Both the position numbers and the translations under genes were made by a program. Below, piece after piece: positions 17,830 through 26,944 of a stretch of 64,000 bases of DNA. Source of the DNA: Fundidesulfovibrio agrisoli (GTDB lineage Bacteria > Desulfobacterota > Desulfovibrionia > Desulfovibrionales > Desulfovibrionaceae); contig NZ_JAKZKX010000004.1 of NCBI RefSeq assembly GCF_022808715.1, positions 1-64,000 on the forward strand. The letters are read 5' to 3'. The notes under the pieces are model-generated. The model saw nothing but the letters and a program-made list of their open reading frames with translations. It did no database searches and was not told the origin of the DNA. Each line of letters opens with the position of its first letter. The first letter of the stretch is position 1.

Positions 17830-19587
17830 CTAGTTGAGACCGGTGATGCAGTCGAGGGTGCGTTCCAGGGCGTTGCCGTCGTTGAAGGCGTTGTAGAGTT
17901 CCAGGTTGCCGAGCATGCCCACGGCCTTGCGCCGCAGTTCGGAATCGGTGACGAGCAGGCCGATCATCTCCACGCATTCCGCGGGGCTGGAGGCCCCCAG
18001 GCAGAGCCCGTCCGCAACGAAATCGATGGGGCAGGGCGCGCCCGAATAGTTGAAGCACAGGGAAAGCTTGCCCATGGCCGCGCCCTCCACGATCAGGTTG
18101 CTGCCGAGCGTCACCAGCAGGTCCGAAGTATTTAGAAGGGCCAATACGTCGCATTTGTCAACAACGACTATGTGCTTAGGGTTACCTGCGCGCTGCAGGG
18201 CGGGGGCCACCAACTCAGGCGTGTCGGCCGGGTGCAGCTTCACCACCACGAAGAGGTCGTCCCGGCGGGCCAGGGCTTCCAGAGTGGGGTTGATCTCCAG
18301 GAGTTGCCGGGGCCTGTGTTCGGTGGCGATGACCACCAGGGGCCGCCCGTCGCGGTCCGGCAGCAAACGCCCGGTGTATTCTCGGTCTGCCTGGGCGTCG
18401 CGGGCGGTGCTCCGGTCGAAATAATAGGAGCCAACGTGGCGGATTGACTGCGGCTCCACTCCTGCGCGTATCATCAACTGGGCGTGCTGCGTGCCGTAGG
18501 CCAGATGCAGCGCAGTGGGGAACAAGCGGCAGGTGGGGTGATCCATGAGCAGAATCGTGGGCACACCCACTGTGCGCAGGCCTGCTGCCTCTCCGATGCT
18601 GGAGACAGCCGAGCATACAGACAGAGATTCGTTGACGCAGGCCGCCGTGGTGACTCCCAAGGCCGCCGCCGTGTGAGCGGCCTTGGCAATCTGGTGGAAA
18701 ATCGCAAAATAATTGCAGATTGTTGCAACACATGCCAGGGCCACGAGGCCCAGAAACTGTGCTTGCGAGCCCACCAGAGCGTCCGCAGGGGCACTCCAGG
18801 GGCCGGGGGGCACGAGCCCACGCCCGGATGCGTCCGCCAGGCTGTCCCGCAGCACCCGCACAGTGTTGGCCTGGGCCAGCACAAAAGCCGCCTGCCCCAG
18901 TGCGTGGCCGGGGTCCACGGGGCAGGCCAGCACGCCGATGTCTTCCGGGAAGGGTGAGGGCCGCCCCACCAGGGAGAGGATCAGCACCTTGAAGCCCCGC
19001 CGCCTGAGCCCCAGGATCAGGGCCTCGGCCACAGTGCTATTCACGCCCGAACCAGAGTCGTCGTAGCAAACCATTACGGTGCTGCGGTCGCAGAAGCGGG
19101 CCAGGGCTTCCGTGGCAGGCGAGGGAGCCTCCTCGGGGCGAAGGTGCGTTGTGGCCTCCCGCAACAGGGCGGGGGGAATGTCCCATATGGAGCGGAATTT
19201 CTCGAGGCTCTGCCGCTCGACGGGGAGGATCAGGAGGAGGTCCTCCCCGGGGAAGGCCTCCAGGCAGGCGCCGTGGATGAAATGCAGCATGAACAACGAG
19301 GCCACATCGTGGTGCAGGCCGTGGAACGAGCAGCGCGTCAACCCGTCGGCCCCGCAGTGCGCCAGGGTGGTCAGGGCCATGTCGTAGGCGGGTTCCCAAT
19401 AAGCCTTCTCCTGTTCCTGGGAGAAGATGTCCCGGTGGAAGAGGTGCTCGAACCCCGCTTGGACACCCCTGAAGCCCTCATGGAGGTTGATCACGCGGGC
19501 CCGGGGCCGCGCGGCAAGCACCACAGCCGCGTCCTTGAGGACACGGCCGATGGGTTGATTGCCCGCCACCCAGAATGTCTCCGCCAT
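17830..19587 (-). CDS. GT-B-like protein of unknown specificity, first gene of a five-gene unit
   Basis: 585 residues. The C-terminal third resembles the nucleotide-sugar half of the CDP-glycerol transferase/UDP-GlcNAc 2-epimerase superfamily (VVVKLHPADTPE, LVTLGSNLIVEGAAMGK). A middle segment (STVMVCYDDSGSG) looks like a second Rossmann domain, and a hydrophobic stretch occurs near 280. ATG 19587 has GGAG 6 bases upstream, and ATG 19599 has none, so 19587 is preferred. The 153-base gap upstream is AT-richer and holds a -10-like TATAAA (19696-19701, minus strand) without a good -35. Glycosyltransferase function is likely but unproven. Confidence 0.6.
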   Translation of the reverse strand: MAETFWVAGNQPIGRVLKDAAVVLAARPRARVINLHEGFRGVQAGFEHLFHRDIFSQEQEKAYWEPAYDMALTTLAHCGADGLTRCSFHGLHHDVASLFMLHFIHGACLEAFPGEDLLLILPVERQSLEKFRSIWDIPPALLREATTHLRPEEAPSPATEALARFCDRSTVMVCYDDSGSGVNSTVAEALILGLRRRGFKVLILSLVGRPSPFPEDIGVLACPVDPGHALGQAAFVLAQANTVRVLRDSLADASGRGLVPPGPWSAPADALVGSQAQFLGLVALACVATICNYFAIFHQIAKAAHTAAALGVTTAACVNESLSVCSAVSSIGEAAGLRTVGVPTILLMDHPTCRLFPTALHLAYGTQHAQLMIRAGVEPQSIRHVGSYYFDRSTARDAQADREYTGRLLPDRDGRPLVVIATEHRPRQLLEINPTLEALARRDDLFVVVKLHPADTPELVAPALQRAGNPKHIVVVDKCDVLALLNTSDLLVTLGSNLIVEGAAMGKLSLCFNYSGAPCPIDFVADGLCLGASSPAECVEMIGLLVTDSELRRKAVGMLGNLELYNAFNDGNALERTLDCITGLN

Positions 19588-19740
19588 GTAATGCTCCATT
19601 CTTGGCTATCACCGGTTCCCGGCGCGTATCGTCAAATTATTGACGTCACCCGGATTGGGCCGCCCAGGTCTATGCAAAAAACGGTGCAGTGTTTGTTTAT
19701 AATTCGAAATCGCAGGATAAAGGAAAGTGGGGTCTCATAC

Positions 19741-21546
19741 TCAGCATGACCTGAGGCTGCCGCCGAGCAGCAGCCGGGCGGGGGCCAGGCGGCGTGCGGA
19801 GACGTTACGCAGCACGTAGCCGAACTCCCGTTCCAGCGCTTCGCTGACCACGGCCACGCCCGGACCCTCGAGGGTTTCATACAGCCCGTAAACGCCCGTG
19901 TCGCTCGGCCCCTTGAAGGGCACGTCCACGGCCACCAGGGCGAAGCGGCCCGTGGGATAGAGCGCGGCCAGGGCCTGGGCGCAGGCTTCTGCGTCTCCGG
20001 GCAGGCCCAGCACGGGGAGCGGCTCCCCGGCCTGGATGCGGGCGTGGGCCAGGGCGACGCCCAAGGCCCGGCGCAAGGCTTCGGCCCAGGCGCGCAGGGT
20101 GTCCGCGAGCCCGGCCAGCATGGCGGATTCGGATTCCAGGTGGAAATATCTGTCCAGCTCGCCGGTGCGGCGAAGCGACTGGGCCAACCCTTCGAGTTCC
20201 GGCACGGGCCGCCCGCGCTCCTCGGCCTCGCGGGCAATGCTGGCGGCCGTCTCCACGTCGCGCAGGCGCTCACGCAGGGCCTGGGCCAACTCAGCTGCGC
20301 GTACGGGCGGGACGGCCCCGGCGGCTGAGGCGAAATGTTCCCGAAAGGCGGCGCGGTCCAGGTCCGGCAGGGCGGCAAGGGCCTCCAGGCCGCCGGGCAA
20401 GAACACGGAGGCGTCCAGGATGCCGGTGTCCGAGAGGCGGTGGAAGCGCATGCCGCGCTCACGGCCCAACTGGCGGGCCACATCCTCAAGTTCGGCGGCG
20501 ATGCCGAAATAGTTGAAGCGTGTCCAGACCTTGCGCCCGCTCATGTCCGCGATGGGGAATACGGCGTTGGGCTCCAGCAGGTCGGCGTCCAGGCGGTGGC
20601 TGCACACCAGGGGCACATCCCGGTGCTCATCCGCTGGGGCCGCCTGCCCAGTGGCTTCGGGCGAATAGTACAGCTCCGCCGAGGCCTCGCCCGGCCAGGA
20701 GTGGTCCACCCCGGCCAGGAACACGTCCGGAGCGCCCAGGCACTCGGCCAGCCCCAGGCAGGCGATGGCGCAGCCCGTCCAGGATTCGCGCAGCCGGTAG
20801 GGGTCGGGCAGCAGCGAGGTGTTGAAGGCCTCCATGAAGAAGACTCCGGCGTAGTCCCCGGCGGCGTCGGAGATGTTGGCCCCGGAGAGGCTCACCAGCC
20901 AGGTGTTCTCGAGCTTGCGGCCCGGGCGAAGCAGGTGCGGGTAGCGGAAATCGGTGTCCAGCTGGAGCACGAAGTCCGGCTCCACGCCGTTTTCCAGGCA
21001 GAAGCCCAGCGAGAGCGAGATGCAGCCGATGAGGCAGGTGCGCTTGAGTTCCTCCAGCGCGGGCAGCACCAGGGGCAGGCTGGGCGAGGGGAAGAGCCAG
21101 GCCAGGGGCGCGCCCGCCCCCTTGCCTTCCAAGGTGCGGCACAGGGGCCAGCGCAGGTGCAGGGGATGGTTCCGGGCCAGGGCGATCTCGCGGTAGAGCA
21201 GCGCCGGGGCGTCGCCCTGGGGGCGCACGCCGAGCTCGTCCGGCACGGAGGGGCTGGTCTGGGGCAGGTAGACGTACTTGAGGTAGCGCCAGGCCAGGTT
21301 CTTCTGGATGGCCTCCACCCAGGCCGGGTGGCTGTCGTAGGCCTCGTCTCCCACCACCAGGGTCACGCCGCTCGCCAGCAGGGCGGGGTCCAGCCCGCGA
21401 ACGGCCTCGAACACGGCCTCGTTGGCGCTCGGGAACCACAGCCGCCGTTCGCGCGGCACGGCCTTGTCCGGCGCGGTCCCCAGAAACACCACCAGGGAGC
21501 GGTCCCCCGGGCGCAGGTGGTAGCCGCCTTGCTGCGTGAGGAACAT
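19741..21546 (-). CDS. Maf-type (DUF115/MptE-like) motility-associated glycosyltransferase
   Basis: 601 residues. The central DUF115 domain shows the family layout: LIGCISLSLGFCLENGVEPDFVLQLD, then LSGANIS, and TGCAIACLGLAECLGAPDVFLAGVDHS (about 165-285). In Campylobacter, Aeromonas and others Maf proteins transfer pseudaminic or legionaminic acid to flagellin. It begins 6 bases after the PtmE-like gene stop and so closes the nonulosonic acid operon, which supports that role. The last 250 residues are less conserved and include an unusual second Rossmann-like part. Confidence 0.78.
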   Translation of the reverse strand: MFLTQQGGYHLRPGDRSLVVFLGTAPDKAVPRERRLWFPSANEAVFEAVRGLDPALLASGVTLVVGDEAYDSHPAWVEAIQKNLAWRYLKYVYLPQTSPSVPDELGVRPQGDAPALLYREIALARNHPLHLRWPLCRTLEGKGAGAPLAWLFPSPSLPLVLPALEELKRTCLIGCISLSLGFCLENGVEPDFVLQLDTDFRYPHLLRPGRKLENTWLVSLSGANISDAAGDYAGVFFMEAFNTSLLPDPYRLRESWTGCAIACLGLAECLGAPDVFLAGVDHSWPGEASAELYYSPEATGQAAPADEHRDVPLVCSHRLDADLLEPNAVFPIADMSGRKVWTRFNYFGIAAELEDVARQLGRERGMRFHRLSDTGILDASVFLPGGLEALAALPDLDRAAFREHFASAAGAVPPVRAAELAQALRERLRDVETAASIAREAEERGRPVPELEGLAQSLRRTGELDRYFHLESESAMLAGLADTLRAWAEALRRALGVALAHARIQAGEPLPVLGLPGDAEACAQALAALYPTGRFALVAVDVPFKGPSDTGVYGLYETLEGPGVAVVSEALEREFGYVLRNVSARRLAPARLLLGGSLRSC

Positions 21547-21552
21547 GCGGCC

Positions 21553-22650
21553 CTAGTTCCCGGACTTGTCGAACACGCGGTAGTAGTCGGTGTGGGCGCG
21601 GTCGAAGTCGGGGCGCTGGCCGATGTCCAGCCAGTACTCGTGCACCGGGAACACCGAGGGCTGGTCGCCCTGGGAGAGCAGGGCCTGGAACAGGTCCGGC
21701 ATGTCGTAGGGCATGCCCCTGGGCACCAGCTCGATGAGCTCCGGGCGCAGGATGTAGATGCCCGCGCTGACGAAGAAGCTCTGCAGCGGCTTCTCGTCCA
21801 GTGAGACCATGCGCGTGCCGTCCTTGATGCGCACCACGCCGTAGGGCACCTGGAAGGAGTACTCCTTCACGGCCATGGTGGCAGCGGCGCGCTGCTGCTC
21901 GTGGAAGTCGAGCATGTGCCGGAAGTTGACGCGCGTCAGGATGTCGCCGTTCATGACCACCAGGGAGTGCTGGGGCTTCTCCGGCAGCAGGGAGAGCGCC
22001 CCGGCGGTGCCCAGGCGCTGCGTCTCCCAGATGTAGTGGATGCTCACGCCCCAGCGGGAGCCGTCCCCGAAATATTCCTTAATCATCTCGCCCTTGTAGT
22101 TGAGCGAGATATAGAATCGCTTGAACCCGTACTCGATGAAGTTCTCCAGGATGATCTCCAGGATGGGCTTGGGGCCGACGTTGAGCAGGGGCTTGGGGCA
22201 GTCCCGGGTGAGGTCGCCCAGACGGGTGCCCAGCCCCCCGGCCATGAGCAGCACGGAGTTGGGCATCAGGTTCAAGTGCAAAAGGTCCGAGAGGGTCTCC
22301 AGGCCGATGAGGGTGCCGTCCTGGTCCACCACGGGGATGTGGCGGATGAGCTTCTCCTTCATCTTGAGCAGCGCGGCCAGGCGGCCTTCATCCTTGAGGA
22401 TGGTGGTGGGCGAGCCTTCCATGACGCGGCTCACCGGGCTGTCCAGCGGGATGTTGGAGAGGATGGCCCGGCGCACGTCCCCGTCGGACACCGTGCCCAT
22501 GAGCCTGCCGCTGCCGTCCACCACCAGGGCGATCTGCTGCGCGCCGGACTCGATCTTGCGGATGGCCTCCAGGAAGGGCAGGTCCGGGGCGATGGCCAGG
22601 GCGCGCCAGTCGAACGGGATTCTTTCTTGTTCGGGCATCATGGGCTGCAT
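21553..22650 (-). CDS. ptmE: PtmE-like CBS-domain nucleotidyltransferase
   Basis: 365 residues. Two CBS motifs (about 15-125) precede a sugar-1-phosphate nucleotidyltransferase domain (LLMAGGLGTRLGDLTRDCPK, MNGDILT). This fusion matches Campylobacter PtmE, which makes GDP-glucosamine for legionaminic acid. GGAGG lies 6 bases before ATG 22650. It follows the LegG gene by 13 bases. Confidence 0.85.
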   Translation of the reverse strand: MQPMMPEQERIPFDWRALAIAPDLPFLEAIRKIESGAQQIALVVDGSGRLMGTVSDGDVRRAILSNIPLDSPVSRVMEGSPTTILKDEGRLAALLKMKEKLIRHIPVVDQDGTLIGLETLSDLLHLNLMPNSVLLMAGGLGTRLGDLTRDCPKPLLNVGPKPILEIILENFIEYGFKRFYISLNYKGEMIKEYFGDGSRWGVSIHYIWETQRLGTAGALSLLPEKPQHSLVVMNGDILTRVNFRHMLDFHEQQRAAATMAVKEYSFQVPYGVVRIKDGTRMVSLDEKPLQSFFVSAGIYILRPELIELVPRGMPYDMPDLFQALLSQGDQPSVFPVHEYWLDIGQRPDFDRAHTDYYRVFDKSGN

Positions 22651-22663
22651 GGGGGGCCTCCGC

Positions 22664-23842
22664 TCACAGGTCGTGAAAGGTCTTGAATCCGCGCGGGGCT
22701 GCGAGCCAGGCCTTCATGGCGGCCAGCATCAGGGCCACGCCGCCCTCGCGGTGATAGGGGTTTTGCACGTTCCGGGCCAATTCGCGCATCTCGGGGCTCG
22801 TGGCCCGGCGCAGGGCGCTCTCGATCTGGGTGCGCTCCGGTTCGCAGTGGATCACGTTCTCCGGCCGGATGCGCCCGAGCTGCCGGTTGCCGATGTCCAC
22901 GGCGGGCACGCCCATGGAGGGCGACTCCAGCAGCCCGCTGGAGGAGTTGCCCGCCACGGCCAGGCAGCAGCGCATGGCCGAGAGGTAGCGCAGACGCCCC
23001 AGCGAGGCGAAATGCCGCCAGTTGGCCGGGTGCGCGGCCACGCGCTCCGCGATGAGTCGGGCGTGCTCGCGGCCGTGGGCGTCGGCGTTGACCCCGGTGA
23101 AGACCACAGCCAGATCAGGGGCCAGCTCCGGCAAAGCCTCCAGGGCGTCCAGCAGGGCCTCGCACTGCGCGGCGGAGCTGTGCCCCTCCTGCGTGACGGG
23201 GTGGAAGGTGACCAGCAGGAAGGGCTGATTCTCCCCGATGTCCAGGGTCTTGGCCACCTCGGCGCGGGTGAGCAGGCTCTCGGGGCGCAGGCCGTCCAGG
23301 CCGGGGTCGCCCGTGGTGAACACCGTGTCCGGGTGCTCGCCCATCTGGATCACCCTCCGCCGGTAGGGCTCGGCGCTGACGAAGTGCAGGCGGGAGAGTT
23401 TGGTGATGGCGTGGCGGAAGGCGTCGTCCGTGGCCCCGTAGGTCAGCTCGCCCCCGGCGATGTGCGCCACGGGCACGCCCATGACCACGGCGGCGGCCGC
23501 GGCGCAGAGCGCCTCGTAGCGGTCGCCCAGCACCACCAGCAGGTCAGGGGCCAGGCGGCCGAGCGCCGGGCCGTAGCCCGCCAGGGCCAAGCCCATGCCC
23601 GCGCACACGGCCTCGGGGCTGTCGGCCTCCCCGAGCATCTCCACGCATTCGTCCGGCTCGAAGCCGTCGGCTCGTATCTCGGAGACGGTCATGCCGTGCG
23701 CCGGGGAAAGATGGCTGCCGCTGACCAGCAGGCGCAGGGCGCAGTCCGGGTCGGCGCGCAGGGCCTCCAGCAGCGGTTTCAGCAAGCCGTAGTCGGCCCT
23801 GGTGCCGGTGAAGACGCAGACGGTGTGCTTGGCGGCGTTCAC
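22664..23842 (-). CDS. neuC: hydrolysing NDP-N-acetylated-sugar 2-epimerase (NeuC/LegG)
   Basis: 392 residues, GT-B-like epimerase. Hallmarks are TGTRADYGLLKPLLEAL at the N terminus, VVLGDRYEAL, HIAGGELTYGATDDAFRHAI and NSSSGLLESPSMG. It releases the nucleotide and epimerises C2 to give the free hexose precursor for NeuB. It starts at GTG 23842, overlapping the NeuB stop as GTGA, so the two are translationally coupled. Confidence 0.92.
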   Translation of the reverse strand: MNAAKHTVCVFTGTRADYGLLKPLLEALRADPDCALRLLVSGSHLSPAHGMTVSEIRADGFEPDECVEMLGEADSPEAVCAGMGLALAGYGPALGRLAPDLLVVLGDRYEALCAAAAAVVMGVPVAHIAGGELTYGATDDAFRHAITKLSRLHFVSAEPYRRRVIQMGEHPDTVFTTGDPGLDGLRPESLLTRAEVAKTLDIGENQPFLLVTFHPVTQEGHSSAAQCEALLDALEALPELAPDLAVVFTGVNADAHGREHARLIAERVAAHPANWRHFASLGRLRYLSAMRCCLAVAGNSSSGLLESPSMGVPAVDIGNRQLGRIRPENVIHCEPERTQIESALRRATSPEMRELARNVQNPYHREGGVALMLAAMKAWLAAPRGFKTFHDL

Positions 23843-24870
23843 GGCAGCTCGATCTGTTCGTCGGGTCGGTAGTCCCTGGAGGCCGCGCGCCCGATGACCT
23901 CGTCCCAGCGCATGGGGGAGAGGCCCGTGCCGGGGCGCTTGGCGGTCAGGTTCTCCTCCGTGAAGGCCTCGCCCGCGAGGATGGCCCTGGCTGCCACGAT
24001 GCTCTTGCGGGCCACGGCGCGGTTGGGCAGCTCCGAGGCGGTGGGGCGCTTGCGCCCGTCGCCCATCGCTCGCTCGATGTTGCGGATGGCGCACACCATG
24101 GACGCAAGCTCCTGCGGCTCCAGGCTGGCGGCGTGGTCCGGGCCGGGCAGGAACCTGTCCAGGGTGAAGTGCTTCTCGATCACCGTGGCGCCCAGGGCCA
24201 CGGCCGCGATGGGCACCTCGATGCCTTTCGTATGGTCGGAGTAGCCCACGTTGACCCCGGGGAAGGCGCTGGCGATGGTGTTCATGGCCCGCAGGTTCAC
24301 CTCGTCCATGGGGGTGGGGTACTGGGTGGTGCAGTGCAGCACGGTGATGCGCGAGAGCTCCACGCCCCGGGCTTCAAACACGGCCAGGGCGGCCTCGACG
24401 TCGCCCAGGTCCGCCATGCCCGTGGAGAGCAGCACCGGCAGCCCGGCGTCCGCGACGGCCCGCAGATAGGGCAGGTTGGTGATCTCGCCCGAGGGCACCT
24501 TGAAGATTGGCGAGCCCAGGCGGCGCAGCAGGTCCACGCTCTCCAGGTCGAACGGGGAGGAGAGGAAGGCCACCCCGCGCAGGGTGCAGCGCTCGATCAG
24601 GGTCTCGTGGGCGGCCACGTCCAGCTCCAGCTTTTTGAGCATCTCCAGCTGGGATTCGCCGGAGCCGGTGCGCTCCTTCTGGTAGGCGGCCTTGGGCGCG
24701 GACGCCGCGGCCAGGCGCTCGGCCTTGAAGGTCTGGAACTTGATGACGTCCGCCCCGGCCTCGGCGGCGGCGTCCACCATGTCCAGGGCGCGGGCTATGT
24801 CCCCGTTGTGGTTGACCCCGGCCTCGGCGATGACCAGCACGCGGCGGGCAGGGCTGGCAGGCGTGTTCAT
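23839..24870 (-). CDS. neuB: N-acylneuraminate/legionaminate synthase (NeuB/LegI)
   Basis: 343 residues. The TIM barrel (AEAGVNHNGD, KFQTFKAE, KVPSGEITNLP, HCTTQYPTP, GYSDHTKG, EKHFTLDRFLPGPDH) is followed by a C-terminal SAF domain (about 285-343). It condenses phosphoenolpyruvate with a 2,4-diacetamido hexose to a nonulosonic acid. The neighbouring LegB/LegC/LegH/LegG/PtmE genes favour legionaminic acid over sialic acid. The start overlaps the acetyltransferase stop (ATGA). Confidence 0.93.
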   Translation of the reverse strand: MNTPASPARRVLVIAEAGVNHNGDIARALDMVDAAAEAGADVIKFQTFKAERLAAASAPKAAYQKERTGSGESQLEMLKKLELDVAAHETLIERCTLRGVAFLSSPFDLESVDLLRRLGSPIFKVPSGEITNLPYLRAVADAGLPVLLSTGMADLGDVEAALAVFEARGVELSRITVLHCTTQYPTPMDEVNLRAMNTIASAFPGVNVGYSDHTKGIEVPIAAVALGATVIEKHFTLDRFLPGPDHAASLEPQELASMVCAIRNIERAMGDGRKRPTASELPNRAVARKSIVAARAILAGEAFTEENLTAKRPGTGLSPMRWDEVIGRAASRDYRPDEQIELP

Positions 24871-25508
24871 GACGGCCCCCGGCAGGTTGTGGGCGTGAGG
24901 CGGGTTCCGGGCGAAAGCGGGGCGAGCACCTTCTCGCCCATGCCCACGAAGCAGCCCGCGCCGATGGAAATGTTGTCGCGGCAGACCGCGCCGCTGCCGA
25001 TGAAGCAGCCCTCGCCCACGCGCGTGCCGCCGTTGAGCACCGCACCGGTGGAGATGTGGCAGAAGTCGCCCACATGGGCGTCGTGCTCTATGAGCGCCCT
25101 GGTGTTCACGATGCAGTGCGCGCCCACCGTGGCTCCGGCGTTGACCACCGCGAAATGGTGCACCACCGTGCCTTCGCCCAGGCTGGCGTGGGGCGAGACC
25201 CTGGCCAGGGGCGAGACCACGGCCGGAAGGGTGAAACCCAGTTCCTTCAAGCGTTCCGCCAGCCATCTGCGGGGCTCGGGGCTGGCGACCTGGCCGATGG
25301 TCAAGAGGGCGTTGGGGCACTCGCGAACCAGCCGGGGCAGATCCTCGTCCGTTCCGAGCAGCGGATGGCCCAGGACGTCGGAAAAGCCGCAGCCGGGCCT
25401 GTCCACCACGCCTCGGATGCGCCAGCCCGCCGCCTCCAGCACGTCGATGACGGAGCGGCAATGGCCGCCGCCGCCTACGAGCAGGATGGCTTCCGGGTCC
25501 GGGGTCAT
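24867..25508 (-). CDS. PglD/LegH-like sugar N-acetyltransferase
   Basis: 213 residues. An N-terminal Rossmann part (LLVGGGGHCRSVIDVLE) is followed by a left-handed beta helix with hexapeptide repeats (about 95-205, e.g. HDAHVGDFCHISTGAVLNGG). This is the PglD/NeuD family; within this operon it should acetylate the 4-amino group made by LegC. ATG 25508 is 11 bases after the LegC stop; a TTG at 25523 is possible. Confidence 0.87.
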   Translation of the reverse strand: MTPDPEAILLVGGGGHCRSVIDVLEAAGWRIRGVVDRPGCGFSDVLGHPLLGTDEDLPRLVRECPNALLTIGQVASPEPRRWLAERLKELGFTLPAVVSPLARVSPHASLGEGTVVHHFAVVNAGATVGAHCIVNTRALIEHDAHVGDFCHISTGAVLNGGTRVGEGCFIGSGAVCRDNISIGAGCFVGMGEKVLAPLSPGTRLTPTTCRGPS

Positions 25509-25519
25509 GGCTGGTCCGT

Positions 25520-26677
25520 TCAAGGTGTTATGTTGCGGAAACTGCTGGGAATGTTCACCAGCCTGTCCGCGATGTCCAGGGAAATGTCCAGGGGGCCGCG
25601 CGGGGCCTGGGCGTACATGGGCAGGGTGTGCAGCGGCTCCCAGACGGGGCGCGTCATCACGCCTGAATCGTTGGAGAACTCCAGGAATGCGTCGCGCTGG
25701 TCACGGTCCTCCAGGAAGAGGGCGTTGAGCCAGAAGTTGGGCGTGGTGCCCTCACGGGCGTCCACGAAGGCCAGGGGCAGGCCTTTGAAGGCCTCAGCGT
25801 ATTCGCTAGCCAGGGCGCGTTTGTCCGCCAGGAAGCCGGGCAGGCGCTCCAGTTGGGCGCAGCCCAGGGCGGCGTTCAGGTTGGGCAGGCGGTAGTTGAA
25901 GCCCAGCTCGTCGTGGCGGTAGAGCCAGCGGTGCGGCACCTTGGCCGTGGTGGTGACGTGCTTGGCGCGGCGGCCCAGGGCCTCGTCATTGGTCAGGATG
26001 GCCCCGCCGCCCCCGCAGGTGACGATCTTGTTGCCGTTGAAGCTGAGCGTGCCCATGAGCCCGAAGGTGCCGGTATGCCGCCCGCCCGAGGCCGAGCCCA
26101 GGGACTCGGCGGCGTCCTCCACCAGGGGGATTCCCCAGGCGGCGCAGATTTCCGCGATGGCCTCGATGCGGCAGGGGTGGCCGAAGGTGTGCATGGGCAC
26201 GCAGGCCGCCACGCGCCGCCCGCTTGCTTTCTCGCGCACCTGGCCGCCCGCGCGTTCGCAGTTGGTTTCCAGAAAATCCCGCAGGGCGTCGGGGGAGAGC
26301 CCCAGGGTGTCGGCGTCCACGTCCGCGAAGGCCGGGGAGGCCCCGCAGTAGGCGACGGCGTTGCAGGTGGCCGCGAAACTGAGCGTCTGGGTGAGCACGA
26401 GGTCGCCCGGCTCCACGCCCGCCAGGCGTAGGGCCGCGTGCAGGGCCGCCGTGCCGTTGACCGTGGCCACGGCGCAGGCCGCGCCGGTGATGTCGCGCAG
26501 CATGGCCTCGAAGCGGTCCACGAAGGCCCCCACGGAGGAGACGAAGGTGGAGTCGATAGTTTGCTGCACGTAGGCCCCCTCGTTGCCCCCGAAAACCGGG
26601 GCGTGCAGGGGGACGAAGCCCTCCGGGGCGCGGTGCGCGGCCCGGACGATGCGGACGATCTGCTCGAAGGAGTCCAT
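25520..26677 (-). CDS. legC: LegC-like DegT/DnrJ/EryC1 aminotransferase
   Basis: 385 residues of the sugar 4-aminotransferase family. The PLP lysine lies in SFNGNKIVTCGGGG, with the upstream VEDAAESLGS motif and the NGTAALHAAL cofactor-phosphate loop. It begins with a LegC-like SFEQIVRIVRA segment. It would install a 4-amino group on the 4-keto-6-deoxy intermediate from LegB. The 267-base leader between LegB and this gene contains two repeat elements, one of them a long hairpin ending 35 bases before the ATG. Confidence 0.9.
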   Translation of the reverse strand: MDSFEQIVRIVRAAHRAPEGFVPLHAPVFGGNEGAYVQQTIDSTFVSSVGAFVDRFEAMLRDITGAACAVATVNGTAALHAALRLAGVEPGDLVLTQTLSFAATCNAVAYCGASPAFADVDADTLGLSPDALRDFLETNCERAGGQVREKASGRRVAACVPMHTFGHPCRIEAIAEICAAWGIPLVEDAAESLGSASGGRHTGTFGLMGTLSFNGNKIVTCGGGGAILTNDEALGRRAKHVTTTAKVPHRWLYRHDELGFNYRLPNLNAALGCAQLERLPGFLADKRALASEYAEAFKGLPLAFVDAREGTTPNFWLNALFLEDRDQRDAFLEFSNDSGVMTRPVWEPLHTLPMYAQAPRGPLDISLDIADRLVNIPSSFRNITP

Positions 26678-26712
26678 GGTGTATTCTGTGCGAAACCTTT
26701 TGTGTTTGAGGC

Positions 26713-26797
26713 TTCCGCCCCTGCCTTCGCCGCGCCGGGGACGTGGATATATTTGAAGAATATCCCCGCTCCCGGCGCGGCGAAGGCAGGAGCGGAA
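26713..26797 (-). repeat. long hairpin element B, copy 1
   Basis: Arms of 27 bases (26713-26739 and 26771-26797) are complementary at 26 positions. The remaining pair is G-U when read on the minus strand. The 31-base interior carries GATATTCTTCAAATATATC (minus strand, 26764-26746), whose ends pair in turn. Copy 2 is at 29056-29146 with the same core and different arm sequence. It lies in the 5' leader of the LegC gene, in sense orientation. Confidence 0.88.
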
Positions 26798-26882
26798 CCC
26801 GGCAAGGTTCACGGCGGGGGCATGGCCCGGCCTTCATGAACGCTTGTGCTGAAATATCCGGCTGTGGGCGCGAAGCGGAATG

Positions 26883-26920
26883 GGATTCCAAAGGGAGGAA
26901 CTCCCTTTGGCCGCCGGAGG
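26883..26920. repeat. intergenic palindromic repeat A, copy 1
   Basis: A GGATTCCAAAGGG...CCCTTTGGCCGCCGGAGG unit with a CCAAAGGG/CCCTTTGG stem. Other copies are at 29241-29276 and 36501-36536. It lies 25 bases beyond the LegB stop in the transcription direction. No T tract follows; it may stabilise a 3' end. Confidence 0.75.
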
Positions 26921-26944
26921 CATCCCTTTCACCCATCTCATCCC

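Noticed and set aside
19600-19740. A sigma-54-like TGCACCGTTTTTTGCA on the minus strand before the 17830 gene
   Set aside because: The invariant GG of the -24 element is GC here, so it does not meet the consensus.
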